DNA from: Bacteroides sp. CAG:545
GTDB taxonomy: Bacteria; Bacteroidota; Bacteroidia; Bacteroidales; UBA932
DNA: 64,000 nt
NCBI GenBank assembly: GCA_000432515.1
Contig: HF996057.1
Location: forward strand, 16,718 to 80,717
Direction: 5' to 3'
Shown piece after piece: positions 36,551-45,357 of this stretch. The first letter of the stretch is position 1. Every line of letters starts with the position of its first letter. The position numbers and the translations under genes were made by a program. The notes under the pieces are model-generated. The model did no database searches, was not told the DNA's origin, and saw only the letters and a program-made list of their open reading frames with translations.

Positions 36551-37726
36551 ATGAGTGAAGAATTGAATGAATTCACCGACATCAGTCCTTATACGGATGC
36601 GGAAGCGGTAGAGGCGCTTGGTAAACTTGCAGATCATCCCGCTGTTGTGGAAGTGTCTAAAGCTATATTTCCGGACAAAGAGCCTGAATTCCTCAGAAAA
36701 ATACTAAAGAGCGTAAAGAGCATTGACGAGTTCCAGATTCTTGTAATGAACAAGGCTGTAGAATGGGTTCTGTCCACGACTGCACACAATTTCTCCTATG
36801 ACGGCATCGGGAATCTCAAGAAAATCAACGGCAAGTTCCTGGCGATGTCCAATCACCGCGACATTATTCTTGACCCTGCGATAACTCAGGTGGTGCTTTA
36901 CCGCAATGCGATTCCTATGACTGAGATAGCAGTGGGAAGCAACCTGTTGACCAACAAGTATATAGAATATCTCATCCGCTCGAACAGGATGATCAAGGTC
37001 ATTCGCGGGATCAATGCGAGACAGCTCTATCTTTCATCACAGGTCCTTTCGAAATATATCAGAGAGTGCATCACCTCCGGCCGCAGTTCCATCTGGATTG
37101 CCCAGCGTGAAGGCAGGGCCAAGGACGGTATCGACACTACTGAGCAGGGCCTGCTCAAGATGCTGGATATGAGCGGTACTGCTGATTTCACTACGAATTT
37201 TGAGGAACTTAACATTGTTCCGCTCAGTATTTCATACGAATATGAGCCGTGCGATATCCTCAAGGCTCGTGAGCGCCTGATTTCACGGACACAGAAATAT
37301 GTCAAGGGCTCCCGTGAGGATCTCATAAGCATTATGACCGGAATCGAGCAGCAGAAAGGCAATATCCATCTGAATATCGGTTCGCCGCTCACTCATGATG
37401 AGATTGAGGCTGCGTCATACTGTAACAAGAATGACCGCTATCAGGCGATCAGACATGCAGTTGACGTCAGGATTATAGAGGGTTACAAGTTGTGGAAGAC
37501 CAACTATATCGGTTATGATATGGTGAACCACACTTTCAAATACCGTGACAAATATACTCCGGATGATGTTGCTCAGTTTACAGATTACGTTGAGCATCAG
37601 CTCGATAAGGTGGAGAAGTCTCTGTGCAGGGCTGATTTGAGAGATATATTCCTGAGGATATATGCGAATCCTGTAGTCAGTCTTGAGAATCTTATGATAG
37701 AACGTGCCGCTGCTTCCAGGCAGTAA
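36551..37726 (+). CDS. 1-acyl-sn-glycerol-3-phosphate acyltransferase-like protein (PlsC fold)
   Basis: About 391 residues, longer than PlsC (about 250), with the NHxxxxD acyltransferase motif as SNHRDIILD (residues about 98-106) and the later IAQREGRAKDG strip. It is likely membrane-associated and transfers acyl chains in lipid synthesis. Similar long proteins in Bacteroidota are annotated as glycerol acyltransferases. Possible starts are ATG 36518 and ATG 36551; I chose the latter because the extra residues lack conserved character, but the promoter allows both. Confidence 0.85.
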   Translation: MSEELNEFTDISPYTDAEAVEALGKLADHPAVVEVSKAIFPDKEPEFLRKILKSVKSIDEFQILVMNKAVEWVLSTTAHNFSYDGIGNLKKINGKFLAMSNHRDIILDPAITQVVLYRNAIPMTEIAVGSNLLTNKYIEYLIRSNRMIKVIRGINARQLYLSSQVLSKYIRECITSGRSSIWIAQREGRAKDGIDTTEQGLLKMLDMSGTADFTTNFEELNIVPLSISYEYEPCDILKARERLISRTQKYVKGSREDLISIMTGIEQQKGNIHLNIGSPLTHDEIEAASYCNKNDRYQAIRHAVDVRIIEGYKLWKTNYIGYDMVNHTFKYRDKYTPDDVAQFTDYVEHQLDKVEKSLCRADLRDIFLRIYANPVVSLENLMIERAAASRQ

Positions 37727-37747
37727 CAGAATGTGTGGAACATATAT

Positions 37748-37783
37748 AAAAAATCAGTAGTCGAAACCGGCTACTGATTTTTT
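37748..37783. terminator. Bidirectional rho-independent terminator overlapping the mscS stop
   Basis: AAAAAATCAGTAG (37748-37760) pairs with CTACTGATTTTTT (37771-37783); three more pairs continue inward (one T-G) around loop AAAC, 16 bp in all. It has T-tracts on both strands. The minus-strand stop codon of mscS (37771-37773) is inside the stem. Confidence 0.85.
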
Positions 37784-38700
37784 ATATGCACATCCATCTG
37801 CGGGAACGGGAAACTTAGACCGTTCTTGGGAATCTCCGTGAATATGGCCTCATTTATGTCATATAGCACATCCCAGTAGTCCTCAGCATTGACCCAGCCT
37901 TTCATTACATATTCTATGCTGCTGTCTTTCATCGAATTAAGTGCTACGAAAGGGGCAGCGGAGCCTGGTGTTGTCCCGTCAAGGATACGCTTGTCGGATT
38001 TCAGGATATTCATCAGGACTTCCTTGGCCTTGGCGTTGTCCGTGCTGTAGTCGAGATTAACAAACCACTCGCAGCGGTTCACATTTCTCTCGAAGAAGTT
38101 CTTTATGTTTCCGTTTGAAAGCGCACCGTTAGGCAGGACGACTGTTTCATTGTTGAATGTCCTTAGCTTGGTGCTGAAGATATTCACTTCTGTCACAATA
38201 CCGGAAAAACCTAAAGCATTGATATAGTCTCCAGCCTTGAACGGCTTGAACATCAATATCATAATGCCTCCGGCGAAATTCTGCACTGTTCCGCTCAGCG
38301 CCATACCTATCGCCATACCGCCTGCAGCGAGCAGGGCCGCAAGTGAAGTCGTGTTCACACCTAATGTGCCTATCGTGATGATGACGAGCAGCACTGTCAA
38401 TGTGATGGTGAAAAGACTGGTGACGAACGATGCAAGTGTCTTTTCTGTATGCTTGCGTTCGAATATTCTTCGGAGCAGTACCTTCACCCGCTTTATGATC
38501 CAGAGACCGATTGCGTATATTGCAATGGCGGCCAGCACCTTGAAGCCGAATGTGATGGCATCATGGATAAGGCTCTGGAAGAACTGATCAGGGTTGGTGG
38601 TCAGTTCTTTAGCCATATTGCTCAATGCAACTTTCGCGGAGTCCGGATTGAACTTTGCGGTATCCAGCTGCGAAGTTATTTGCGGAATTTGTAGAATCAT
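37771..38700 (-). CDS. Small-conductance mechanosensitive channel, MscS family
   Basis: The 309-residue channel opens under membrane tension to release solutes. After an N-terminal periplasmic stretch come membrane helices (ITFGFKVLAAIAIYAIGLWI, TLTVLLVIITIGTLG). The pore helix is AALLAAGGMAIGMALSGTVQ with the Gly/Ala packing pattern of TM3, followed by the beta domain (FKAGDYINALGFSGIVTEV, VVLPNGALSNGNIKN) and the C-terminal cytoplasmic part. It starts 3 nt after the cysteate synthase gene and ends the five-gene operon. Confidence 0.94.
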   Translation of the reverse strand: MILQIPQITSQLDTAKFNPDSAKVALSNMAKELTTNPDQFFQSLIHDAITFGFKVLAAIAIYAIGLWIIKRVKVLLRRIFERKHTEKTLASFVTSLFTITLTVLLVIITIGTLGVNTTSLAALLAAGGMAIGMALSGTVQNFAGGIMILMFKPFKAGDYINALGFSGIVTEVNIFSTKLRTFNNETVVLPNGALSNGNIKNFFERNVNRCEWFVNLDYSTDNAKAKEVLMNILKSDKRILDGTTPGSAAPFVALNSMKDSSIEYVMKGWVNAEDYWDVLYDINEAIFTEIPKNGLSFPFPQMDVHIKNQ

Positions 38701-38703
38701 CTA

Positions 38704-39984
38704 TCAGAACAATTTGTCGATTGCTGCAATTATTTCTTCTGCAGGCAGTTCCGGGCTCAGAACCAGGTCCGGTTCCTTGAGTATGAACCCTTTTCTCGTA
38801 GCGCTCAGCATACCGCCTCCTGTCACATTGAGCATAATGGTTTCATCCTTCTTCACGGTACCATTGTCGATTGCCTGTTTCAGACTGGCCACCGCACATG
38901 CTGAGGCTGGGAAAATGTCATATCCTTCAGCACTGTAATAACGTACAACCCATGAAACAATCTCATCGTTGCTGACTTTGAACATGTCGCCGCCTGATTT
39001 CTCCAGCACGTCGAACAGGCCACCTGCTATGCTGTATGGAGGTTTTCTGTTGGAGAGAACCTTTCCGAGAATGACTTCCGCCTTACTCCTGGACTCTTCA
39101 GGTGTCATCGATACGAGTTCGCGGCTGTGATTCTTCCAAGAGTCATACATGATAGTGAACGGAGCGTTCTGGCTGGCATAGACTCTCATATTGTTCTTGC
39201 CGAATCTGCCGTCGGCAGCGAGCCTCTCTGCGTTTTCCCAAGCGGCAATAGCGCCCGTGCCGCTACCTACAGCCTGGAAATATGCATCAGGAATACGGCC
39301 AATCACTTCCACGGCTGACAGTACTGTGGTTCCCATACCGTCTCTTCTGGCCACGTTCTTGGCACCGCCTTCAGCCATATATCTCGGATCCTTGCAGAGT
39401 TTGTCTCCCAATGCGATGGCGTCATAATAGTCTGTGCCTGTCGGGGTTGCGACTATCTTTACGCAAGATGACAGCTTCTTTCTGAACCAGAGGTCGCTTA
39501 TATTGTCATAAGGAATGCAGATGACGATAGGAATGTTGTTGTCAGAGCATACTTTGGCAAATGCTCTTGCTGTGTTTCCGGCAGACTGGACAACCAGGAT
39601 TCTCTTGTTGTTCTTCGGAAGTCTTGCGCATACGGAATAGGCTTCAGTCTCTTTGAACGAGCAGGTTTCCATTCTGGCGCCAAGGCGAGGGCAATAACCT
39701 GAGAATGTAATGTATAGATTCTCAAGGCCTAACATATTGGCCAAACCCTTGCTCTTATACGTTACAGGTGCGTGCGAATGTCTGAGAGTCTTGCGCACTG
39801 GAAGCCATTCTGCGTATCTGTAAAGCCCTTTGAGGTCATCTCTCGGGGTAAATTTGGTGTTATTGTAAACAGCTCTTACAAGTGAAGGAGCAGTTGCTTC
39901 CGGGTCGGCAAGAGACCAGCCCTCATCATCGAAAATTCGACCGTTTGATACATTGATCAACTTATAATCGATTGGCTTGAACAT
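38704..39984 (-). CDS. Cysteate synthase (threonine synthase-like PLP enzyme)
   Basis: A fold-type II PLP enzyme of 426 residues. The PLP Lys is in TCSFKETEAY, and the phosphate-binding/Asn strip is VVQSAGNTARAFAKV. The C-terminus has LNVTGGGML. Overall order (WLPVRKTLRHSHAPVTYKS, then the SFKE block, then SAGNT) matches cysteate synthase, which converts O-phosphoserine and sulfite to cysteate, rather than true threonine synthase. In archaea this feeds coenzyme M; in Bacteroidota cysteate is the precursor of sulfonolipids (capnine, sulfobacins). Threonine synthase or another homologue remains possible. Confidence 0.75.
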   Translation of the reverse strand: MFKPIDYKLINVSNGRIFDDEGWSLADPEATAPSLVRAVYNNTKFTPRDDLKGLYRYAEWLPVRKTLRHSHAPVTYKSKGLANMLGLENLYITFSGYCPRLGARMETCSFKETEAYSVCARLPKNNKRILVVQSAGNTARAFAKVCSDNNIPIVICIPYDNISDLWFRKKLSSCVKIVATPTGTDYYDAIALGDKLCKDPRYMAEGGAKNVARRDGMGTTVLSAVEVIGRIPDAYFQAVGSGTGAIAAWENAERLAADGRFGKNNMRVYASQNAPFTIMYDSWKNHSRELVSMTPEESRSKAEVILGKVLSNRKPPYSIAGGLFDVLEKSGGDMFKVSNDEIVSWVVRYYSAEGYDIFPASACAVASLKQAIDNGTVKKDETIMLNVTGGGMLSATRKGFILKEPDLVLSPELPAEEIIAAIDKLF

Positions 39985-39996
39985 ATTGGTTTAGAT

Positions 39997-40956
39997 TTAT
40001 TTCTTGATTATCAGGAATGTCATGTATGCTGCTTCGAGAAGCAGTAGGAGCAGGCCGTCAGCCCGATCCAGCTGGTTCTTCTTGTTTGTATGGATACTTG
40101 CCCATATCACTAGTGAGCTGAGCAGCAGTGCGCCCAAGTCCACATAACTCATGCCTGTCATGGAGAGCGGATGCAACAATGCGGAGCCTCCAAGAATCAG
40201 GAGAATGTTGAACACATTGGAGCCCAAAATGTTGCCAAGAGCAAGCTGCCCCTTTTTCTTGAATGCGGCCACGATGCAGGTCACAAGTTCAGGCATTGAC
40301 GTGCCGCCGGCAAGAATCGTGATGGCAATGAGTTTGTCGCTGACATTGAGCATCTTGGCTATTGATGTAGCTGAATTGACAAACATTCTACCGCCGAAAA
40401 CAAGTCCCGCAAGTCCGGCAACTATCAGCACTGCTGCCAATGCCGGTTTTATAACCTTTTCATTTTCATTGGTTTCTGTCTGATTTGCCGTGTCGAAACG
40501 GAAGCACATATAAATGTACGCAGCAAACAGCACGAGGAGAATCGCTCCATCCATTCTGCCCAGCACGTCATCTCCGATGCCGAAAAGGGTACGACTCATT
40601 CCTAAAGCGATAAATATCAATGTTATGGCTATGTTCAGAGGTATATCCTTTTTCCTGTTCATCGGAGTAATGTTCATCGGCAAAATCAATGCTGTGGCTC
40701 CCAAAATCAAGAATACATTGAAAATATTCGAGCCTACTACATTGCCGATTGCGATATCTCCGTTTCCCTGAAGGGCTCCGATGAAACTGACTACCATCTC
40801 AGGTGCTGATGTCCCCATTCCGACTATCGTAAGTCCTATGACGAAGTCGCTGACTCCAAACCTCTTGGCAATGGATGATGCTCCATCTACCAGAAAGTCT
40901 GCACCGAGAACCACAAGTGCAAGTCCGACTATAAGCAATAAACACTCTATCAGCAT
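39997..40956 (-). CDS. Na+/Ca2+ exchanger, CaCA superfamily (YrbG-like)
   Basis: The 319-residue membrane protein has two inverted halves. The alpha repeats are GMGTSAPEMVVSFIGAL with GNVVGSNIFNVFLILG, and GGTSMPELVTCIVAAF with GNILGSNVFNILLILG. These carry the ion-binding Glu/Asn/Ser positions. It is expected to extrude calcium at the inner membrane in exchange for sodium or protons. It starts 12 nt after the methyltransferase and ends 12 nt before cysteate synthase. Confidence 0.95.
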   Translation of the reverse strand: MLIECLLLIVGLALVVLGADFLVDGASSIAKRFGVSDFVIGLTIVGMGTSAPEMVVSFIGALQGNGDIAIGNVVGSNIFNVFLILGATALILPMNITPMNRKKDIPLNIAITLIFIALGMSRTLFGIGDDVLGRMDGAILLVLFAAYIYMCFRFDTANQTETNENEKVIKPALAAVLIVAGLAGLVFGGRMFVNSATSIAKMLNVSDKLIAITILAGGTSMPELVTCIVAAFKKKGQLALGNILGSNVFNILLILGGSALLHPLSMTGMSYVDLGALLLSSLVIWASIHTNKKNQLDRADGLLLLLLEAAYMTFLIIKK

Positions 40957-40968
40957 GTTACCTTAAAA

Positions 40969-42390
40969 TTATTCTTCTTCTTTGTCTTTTAGTTTCAATG
41001 CGCATACGTTCTCCACGTGCATCGTATGAGGGAACATATCCACCGGCTGCACAGCAGTAATCTCGTACATAGGGGACATCATTGCCAGATCCCTTGCCTG
41101 TGAGGCAGGATTGCAACTGACATATACTATGCGTTCAGGAGCGGCCTCCATAATGACTTTTACTACATCCGGATGCATTCCTGCTCTTGGCGGGTCGATA
41201 ATCATCACTTCCGGCTTGCCGTGCTCTTTTATGAAATCGGCTGTCAGGATATCTTTCATGTCGCCGTCGAAGAATGTGCAGTTGGTGATTCCGTTAGCCT
41301 CCGCATTTATCCTCGCGTCCTCGATGGCTTCTTTAACATATTCGATACCAATCACTTTGGATGCTTTGTCCGAAATGAACTGGGCGATTGTGCCAGTGCC
41401 GGTATAGAGGTCATATACGACCTCATTTCCTGTCAATGCTGCAAATTCCTTGGCTACTGAATACAGTTTGTAGGCTTGTTCGCTGTTCGTCTGGTAGAAT
41501 GATTTGGGACCGATCTTGAATTTCAATTTGCCCATGGTCTCCCAGATGGCGTCCTCTCCTTTATATAATATGCAGTCCAGATCGGAAATCGAGTCATTGA
41601 GCTTTTCGTTTATCACGTAATGCAGCGACTTGATTTGCGGAAATTCTGCTGCAATGGCATCCAGCATCGGGACAATCTTGTCCTGGTCGTCGTAAGCGAA
41701 ACAAACTGTGAGCATTACGTCGCCGACTTGATTGTTTCGGACAATGATATTTCTCAGGAAACCAGTATTTTCCCGGATGTTGTAGAACTCGAGGTTATGA
41801 GTGACGGCGTATTCCCTGATGAAAAGCCTGATCTCATTTGAAGGCTCCGGCTGCAGGCTGCAATGCTTGATATCCAATACTTTATCGAAGAATTTGCCTA
41901 CATGGAAGCCTAGTCCAAGACGCTCCTCGTCAGTGAGGCTGTCCGGATCTTCATTGTTGTAGATCCATCTTTTGTTCGAGAATGTGAATTCGAGTTTGTT
42001 CCTGTAGTATTTGGTCTTGTCTGACGGCAGGATAGGGGAGATGTCCGGAATTTCCAGATGTCCGATGCGGACCAGCTGGTCCCAGACTTGCTGCTGTTTG
42101 GCTTTCAACTGCATATCGTAAGGCAATGGTTGCCAGCGGCATCCTCCGCATATTCCGAAGTGCTCGCAGAAAGGCTGAAGCCTGTCCTCGGAAGGTTTCA
42201 CTATCTCGAGAATGAAACCTTCCATATAGTTCTTTTTCTTTTTTGTTACCTTGACATTGACAATGTCTCCCGGAACTGCGAATTCTACGAAAACCACTGT
42301 CCCATCCACGTGGGCAAGTGATTTTCCTTCTGCAGCAACAGCTTCTATCTTAACATTTTCAAGTATGAGGTCGAGTTTTTTACGTCCCAT
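40969..42390 (-). CDS. 23S rRNA (uracil-5-)-methyltransferase, RlmD/RumA type
   Basis: The 473-residue protein has an N-terminal TRAM domain, an iron-sulfur Cys cluster (CEHFGICGGCRWQPL), the SAM-binding strip LYTGTGTIAQF, IIDPPRAGMH and the catalytic YVSCNPASQARDL. It makes m5U in 23S rRNA; some relatives modify tRNA (TrmA) or different rRNA sites (RlmC), so the target is not certain. ATG 42390 begins 1 nt after the transporter stop; an in-frame ATG at 42426 would overlap it. Confidence 0.92.
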   Translation of the reverse strand: MGRKKLDLILENVKIEAVAAEGKSLAHVDGTVVFVEFAVPGDIVNVKVTKKKKNYMEGFILEIVKPSEDRLQPFCEHFGICGGCRWQPLPYDMQLKAKQQQVWDQLVRIGHLEIPDISPILPSDKTKYYRNKLEFTFSNKRWIYNNEDPDSLTDEERLGLGFHVGKFFDKVLDIKHCSLQPEPSNEIRLFIREYAVTHNLEFYNIRENTGFLRNIIVRNNQVGDVMLTVCFAYDDQDKIVPMLDAIAAEFPQIKSLHYVINEKLNDSISDLDCILYKGEDAIWETMGKLKFKIGPKSFYQTNSEQAYKLYSVAKEFAALTGNEVVYDLYTGTGTIAQFISDKASKVIGIEYVKEAIEDARINAEANGITNCTFFDGDMKDILTADFIKEHGKPEVMIIDPPRAGMHPDVVKVIMEAAPERIVYVSCNPASQARDLAMMSPMYEITAVQPVDMFPHTMHVENVCALKLKDKEEE

Positions 42391-42391
42391 T

Positions 42392-44074
42392 TCAATTGTC
42401 GTTTCTAACGATGGCTTGTGATACATTTATCATAAAGTCTCCCATTGCCTCCAATTCTGCTATCATATCGAGGAAATAGTTGAGAGACTGATAGTTTCCA
42501 GTGTGGTGCTCTATCTGCAGAATGCCTTCTTCTCTCAGCTTGTTGCGAGTTTCGTTGATGTCATCTTCTGAGGCATAGGCATTGGAAATGTCTTTGACTC
42601 CTTTCAGAGTCGTAGCGTTTTTCAGATTCTCAACCATTACGTCATAGCCTTTTTCGACTTTAGAACTCAATGTGAGTATCTTGGATATGGAGTCGTCATC
42701 AAATTTTCTGTTATGCACGCGTTCTCTTTCCAATATCCTGCTTATGTTTTCTCCACTGTCGCCGAGGCTTTCGAGCTCGCCTATGACACGGTAGAGCACT
42801 TTGACCTGCTCTGCTTCTTCTTCTGTGAGATTGCCTGTGGAGACATTGCTCAGGAAACCTGCGATTTCATATTCGAGTTTGTCGGACAGTTCCTCCAGGT
42901 GCACGAGTTTCACCCGGTATTCTTCGAATTTGTCAGGATCTTTTTCCATAACAGCATTTTTCACATTGTCAAAGCCGTTTCTGAGTATTTCAGCGAAGTG
43001 TACGACCTCTTTGAATGCCTGTGAAATGGCTATGGCAGGTGTGCCGAAGTTGCGGGAGGTGATGTAAATCAGATTGCTGTATTCATTTGTTTCGCTGTCA
43101 GATTCCTGGACGCATTTGGTGACAAGTTTCTCGATGAATTTGGTGAACCAGGCGAGGATGCAGGTGTCGAACAGGTTGAAGAGCGTATGGAAAAGCGCTA
43201 TTCCGAAAACTCCCGCCCAAATGCCGGGAGCAATTCCCAATGCTGTCGTTATGCAGCCGACAAGGCTAATCAGCGGTTTGAATGCGATAAGTGCAAGTAC
43301 GGCGCCGAAAACATTGAAGAATGTATGTACCAATGCAGCTCTTTTTGCTTGTATATTTGCATCTGTGGCAGCCATGTTTGCGGAGATTGTGGTTCCGATG
43401 TTCTCACCGAGCACCATAGCTGCAGCAAGGTCGAAATTGATCCATCCGCAACTGAGCATAACCATCGTAAGTGTCACAGCGCCAGTTGATTGCATTCCGA
43501 ATGCCAGGATACATCCGATGGCCATAAACATTGGAACGCCGAGGAAATTGTTGGTTTGGAGTTCAGAAATGCGGTAGGCGAGTCCCTGAAGTTGGCCGGT
43601 ACTTGGGAATGTGGACATTATGAAGGATACGCCGAGGAAAAGAAGACCGAATCCCAGGAGAACGTCTCCGAACACCTTGCGTTTCTGTCCCTTCATCATT
43701 GTCAGAATGAATCCGGCTGCAATAAGTGGATATGTAACGTATTTTATATCAATGAGAAAGCCCAACAGAGCAATTATCCAAGTGGTGAAGGATGCACCGA
43801 TGTTCGCTCCCATTATGACGAGAATTGCCTGGCTCAGTGCAAGTACGCCGGCATTGACGAAACTTACTACCATTACGGTTGCCGCGCTTGATGATTCGGC
43901 GATTGTCGTTATGCAAAATCCGGACAGAATACTGTTGACAGGATTCTTTTTCATCCAAGGAAGGAATTTCTGGAGTCTGTCGCCGGACAGTTTGAGAAGT
44001 CCGTTGCTCAGCATATTGAGGCCGTAGAGGAACAATCCAATGGCACCGAGTAGGGAGAAGATCTGTAAAAACAT
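42392..44074 (-). CDS. Na/phosphate cotransporter family protein with PhoU-like tail
   Basis: The 560-residue protein (about 340 residues of membrane helices, then a cytoplasmic helical part) has the duplicated NptA/SLC34 signatures: AESSSAATVMVVSFVNAGVL with GANIGASFTTWIIA, and QSTGAVTLTMVML with GENIGTTISANMAA. The C-terminal about 220 residues resemble PhoU, a regulator of phosphate uptake. ATG 44074 is preferred over 44107 by normal membrane entry. First gene of the operon ending at mscS. Confidence 0.92.
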   Translation of the reverse strand: MFLQIFSLLGAIGLFLYGLNMLSNGLLKLSGDRLQKFLPWMKKNPVNSILSGFCITTIAESSSAATVMVVSFVNAGVLALSQAILVIMGANIGASFTTWIIALLGFLIDIKYVTYPLIAAGFILTMMKGQKRKVFGDVLLGFGLLFLGVSFIMSTFPSTGQLQGLAYRISELQTNNFLGVPMFMAIGCILAFGMQSTGAVTLTMVMLSCGWINFDLAAAMVLGENIGTTISANMAATDANIQAKRAALVHTFFNVFGAVLALIAFKPLISLVGCITTALGIAPGIWAGVFGIALFHTLFNLFDTCILAWFTKFIEKLVTKCVQESDSETNEYSNLIYITSRNFGTPAIAISQAFKEVVHFAEILRNGFDNVKNAVMEKDPDKFEEYRVKLVHLEELSDKLEYEIAGFLSNVSTGNLTEEEAEQVKVLYRVIGELESLGDSGENISRILERERVHNRKFDDDSISKILTLSSKVEKGYDVMVENLKNATTLKGVKDISNAYASEDDINETRNKLREEGILQIEHHTGNYQSLNYFLDMIAELEAMGDFMINVSQAIVRNDN

Positions 44075-44129
44075 ACCTAACTTAACATAATATAAATTGT
44101 ATAACACACGGCAAACCCGTATGGGAATA

Positions 44130-44137
44130 CAAAGATA
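44130..44137 (-). promoter_or_regulatory. -7 promoter box (TATCTTTG) for the five-gene transporter-mscS operon
   Basis: Minus-strand match 55 nt upstream of the transporter ATG. No further -7 box stands out in the short gaps (1-12 nt) down to mscS, so one transcript is likely. Confidence 0.55.
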
Positions 44138-44220
44138 ATATTTTATGGCTACATATAGCCGTAAAAAATCTCAGTTTCGTTCCAGTCGCGCACGGAACAT
44201 CTCCAAAATACATTGTCATG

Positions 44221-44826
44221 TCAGAAAACCAGCGCGATTGTCAAGGCCAAGCCGATATTCAAGCTTTTGCTCTGGCCGAGTGATTCTTTCGGAACTTTCC
44301 GTTCGGCATACTTGTCGTAAACGTCAGGATGCGAATATGATATGCGTAGTCCGCCGTTCAGGTCCAATGCCAATTTCTCGGAAAGTCTCAGGCGATAAAC
44401 ATATCCTGTACCGGTTACTGCTGATACTGGTTTGGACTTTTGCAGTCCACAGCCGCCTTCAATATATATGGAACCGTGTTTTTCGACTCCGTACCTGGAT
44501 AGCGCAAAAGAACTCCGCAGGAGAACAGGAACGACGCACTCCTCTTTTTGAAGCCCCATGAACCCGCTTCGGACATATAATCCTAAACGCTTGTATTCCA
44601 ATCCTATAAGCCCCATCACCTCACCATTTATATGAGACCTGAAATCCAAACTTCTGCTGTCCACAAGATACCCTTCTCCGGAGATGTATGAACTGTGGCT
44701 GCCGACGAGGATGGCTGAATTCACACCCCATTCCATACCATATCTGAATGACGCTCTCTCCCCTGCCTTTGTCAGCAGCGGAAAAGTCAATGCCAAACAT
44801 GCCAGTATGAGTCGTAACTGCTTCAT
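44221..44826 (-). CDS. Predicted outer-membrane beta-barrel protein, unknown function (second of a pair)
   Basis: I do not recognise it. The 201-residue product has a signal peptide (MKQLRLILACLALTFPLLTKAG) and repeated amphipathic strands (YKRLGLYVRSGFMGL, GTGYVYRLRLSEKLALDL) with a final LNIGLALTIALVF, as in small 8-10-strand barrels. It starts exactly at the end of the preceding gene and shares its layout, so the two are probably distant paralogues or partners. Confidence 0.7.
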   Translation of the reverse strand: MKQLRLILACLALTFPLLTKAGERASFRYGMEWGVNSAILVGSHSSYISGEGYLVDSRSLDFRSHINGEVMGLIGLEYKRLGLYVRSGFMGLQKEECVVPVLLRSSFALSRYGVEKHGSIYIEGGCGLQKSKPVSAVTGTGYVYRLRLSEKLALDLNGGLRISYSHPDVYDKYAERKVPKESLGQSKSLNIGLALTIALVF

Positions 44827-45351
44827 TCAGAATCTGTAATAAATGGTTATCTCCGGAATCCAGCTTCTGTAGATGCCGTTCTTGTAGAATTCGAGCGTTT
44901 TCCCGTCTTTCGTTATGTGGCATCCCAGTATAACATTGGCACTCAATGAAATATGAACCGGTACTTTAAACGCGAAATCGATGCAGACAGCTCCCATCAG
45001 TCCACACATGTGGCCTTTGGATGTCCCGTGGTCTGCTACATAGCCCACAGATGCTCCGGGGCCGGCCATAACGCTGAACTGCGTGTCCTCGCCTATGCGT
45101 CCTGCAGTCAGCGGCATCAGCATTGCATAATCGCATTTTATACCGGCATTGTCATGCTTGTGGGAAAGTACATCAAGAATGTCTGCCGAGAGTCTGGCGA
45201 CTGAAAGATTCTGGTTCCTTGACAAGTGGCGGAAACTGAAGCCGACGCTTTTGGGAGACGACAGCAAACCGATGTCCACTACCTGCGCAGAGCCTTTTGA
45301 ACATATCAGAAGACACACGCAGACCATAAATATTGTCAAGGATTGTTTCAA
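44827..45351 (-). CDS. Predicted outer-membrane protein, unknown function (first of a pair)
   Basis: The 174-residue product has a signal peptide (MKQSLTIFMVCVCLLICSKGSAQ) and beta-rich sequence closing with IPEITIYYRF, a typical barrel ending. No catalytic motif. It begins 6 nt after pyruvate kinase and is followed without gap by the other small barrel. A link to pyruvate kinase beyond co-transcription is not evident. Confidence 0.7.
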   Translation of the reverse strand: MKQSLTIFMVCVCLLICSKGSAQVVDIGLLSSPKSVGFSFRHLSRNQNLSVARLSADILDVLSHKHDNAGIKCDYAMLMPLTAGRIGEDTQFSVMAGPGASVGYVADHGTSKGHMCGLMGAVCIDFAFKVPVHISLSANVILGCHITKDGKTLEFYKNGIYRSWIPEITIYYRF

Positions 45352-45357
45352 TGCGTG

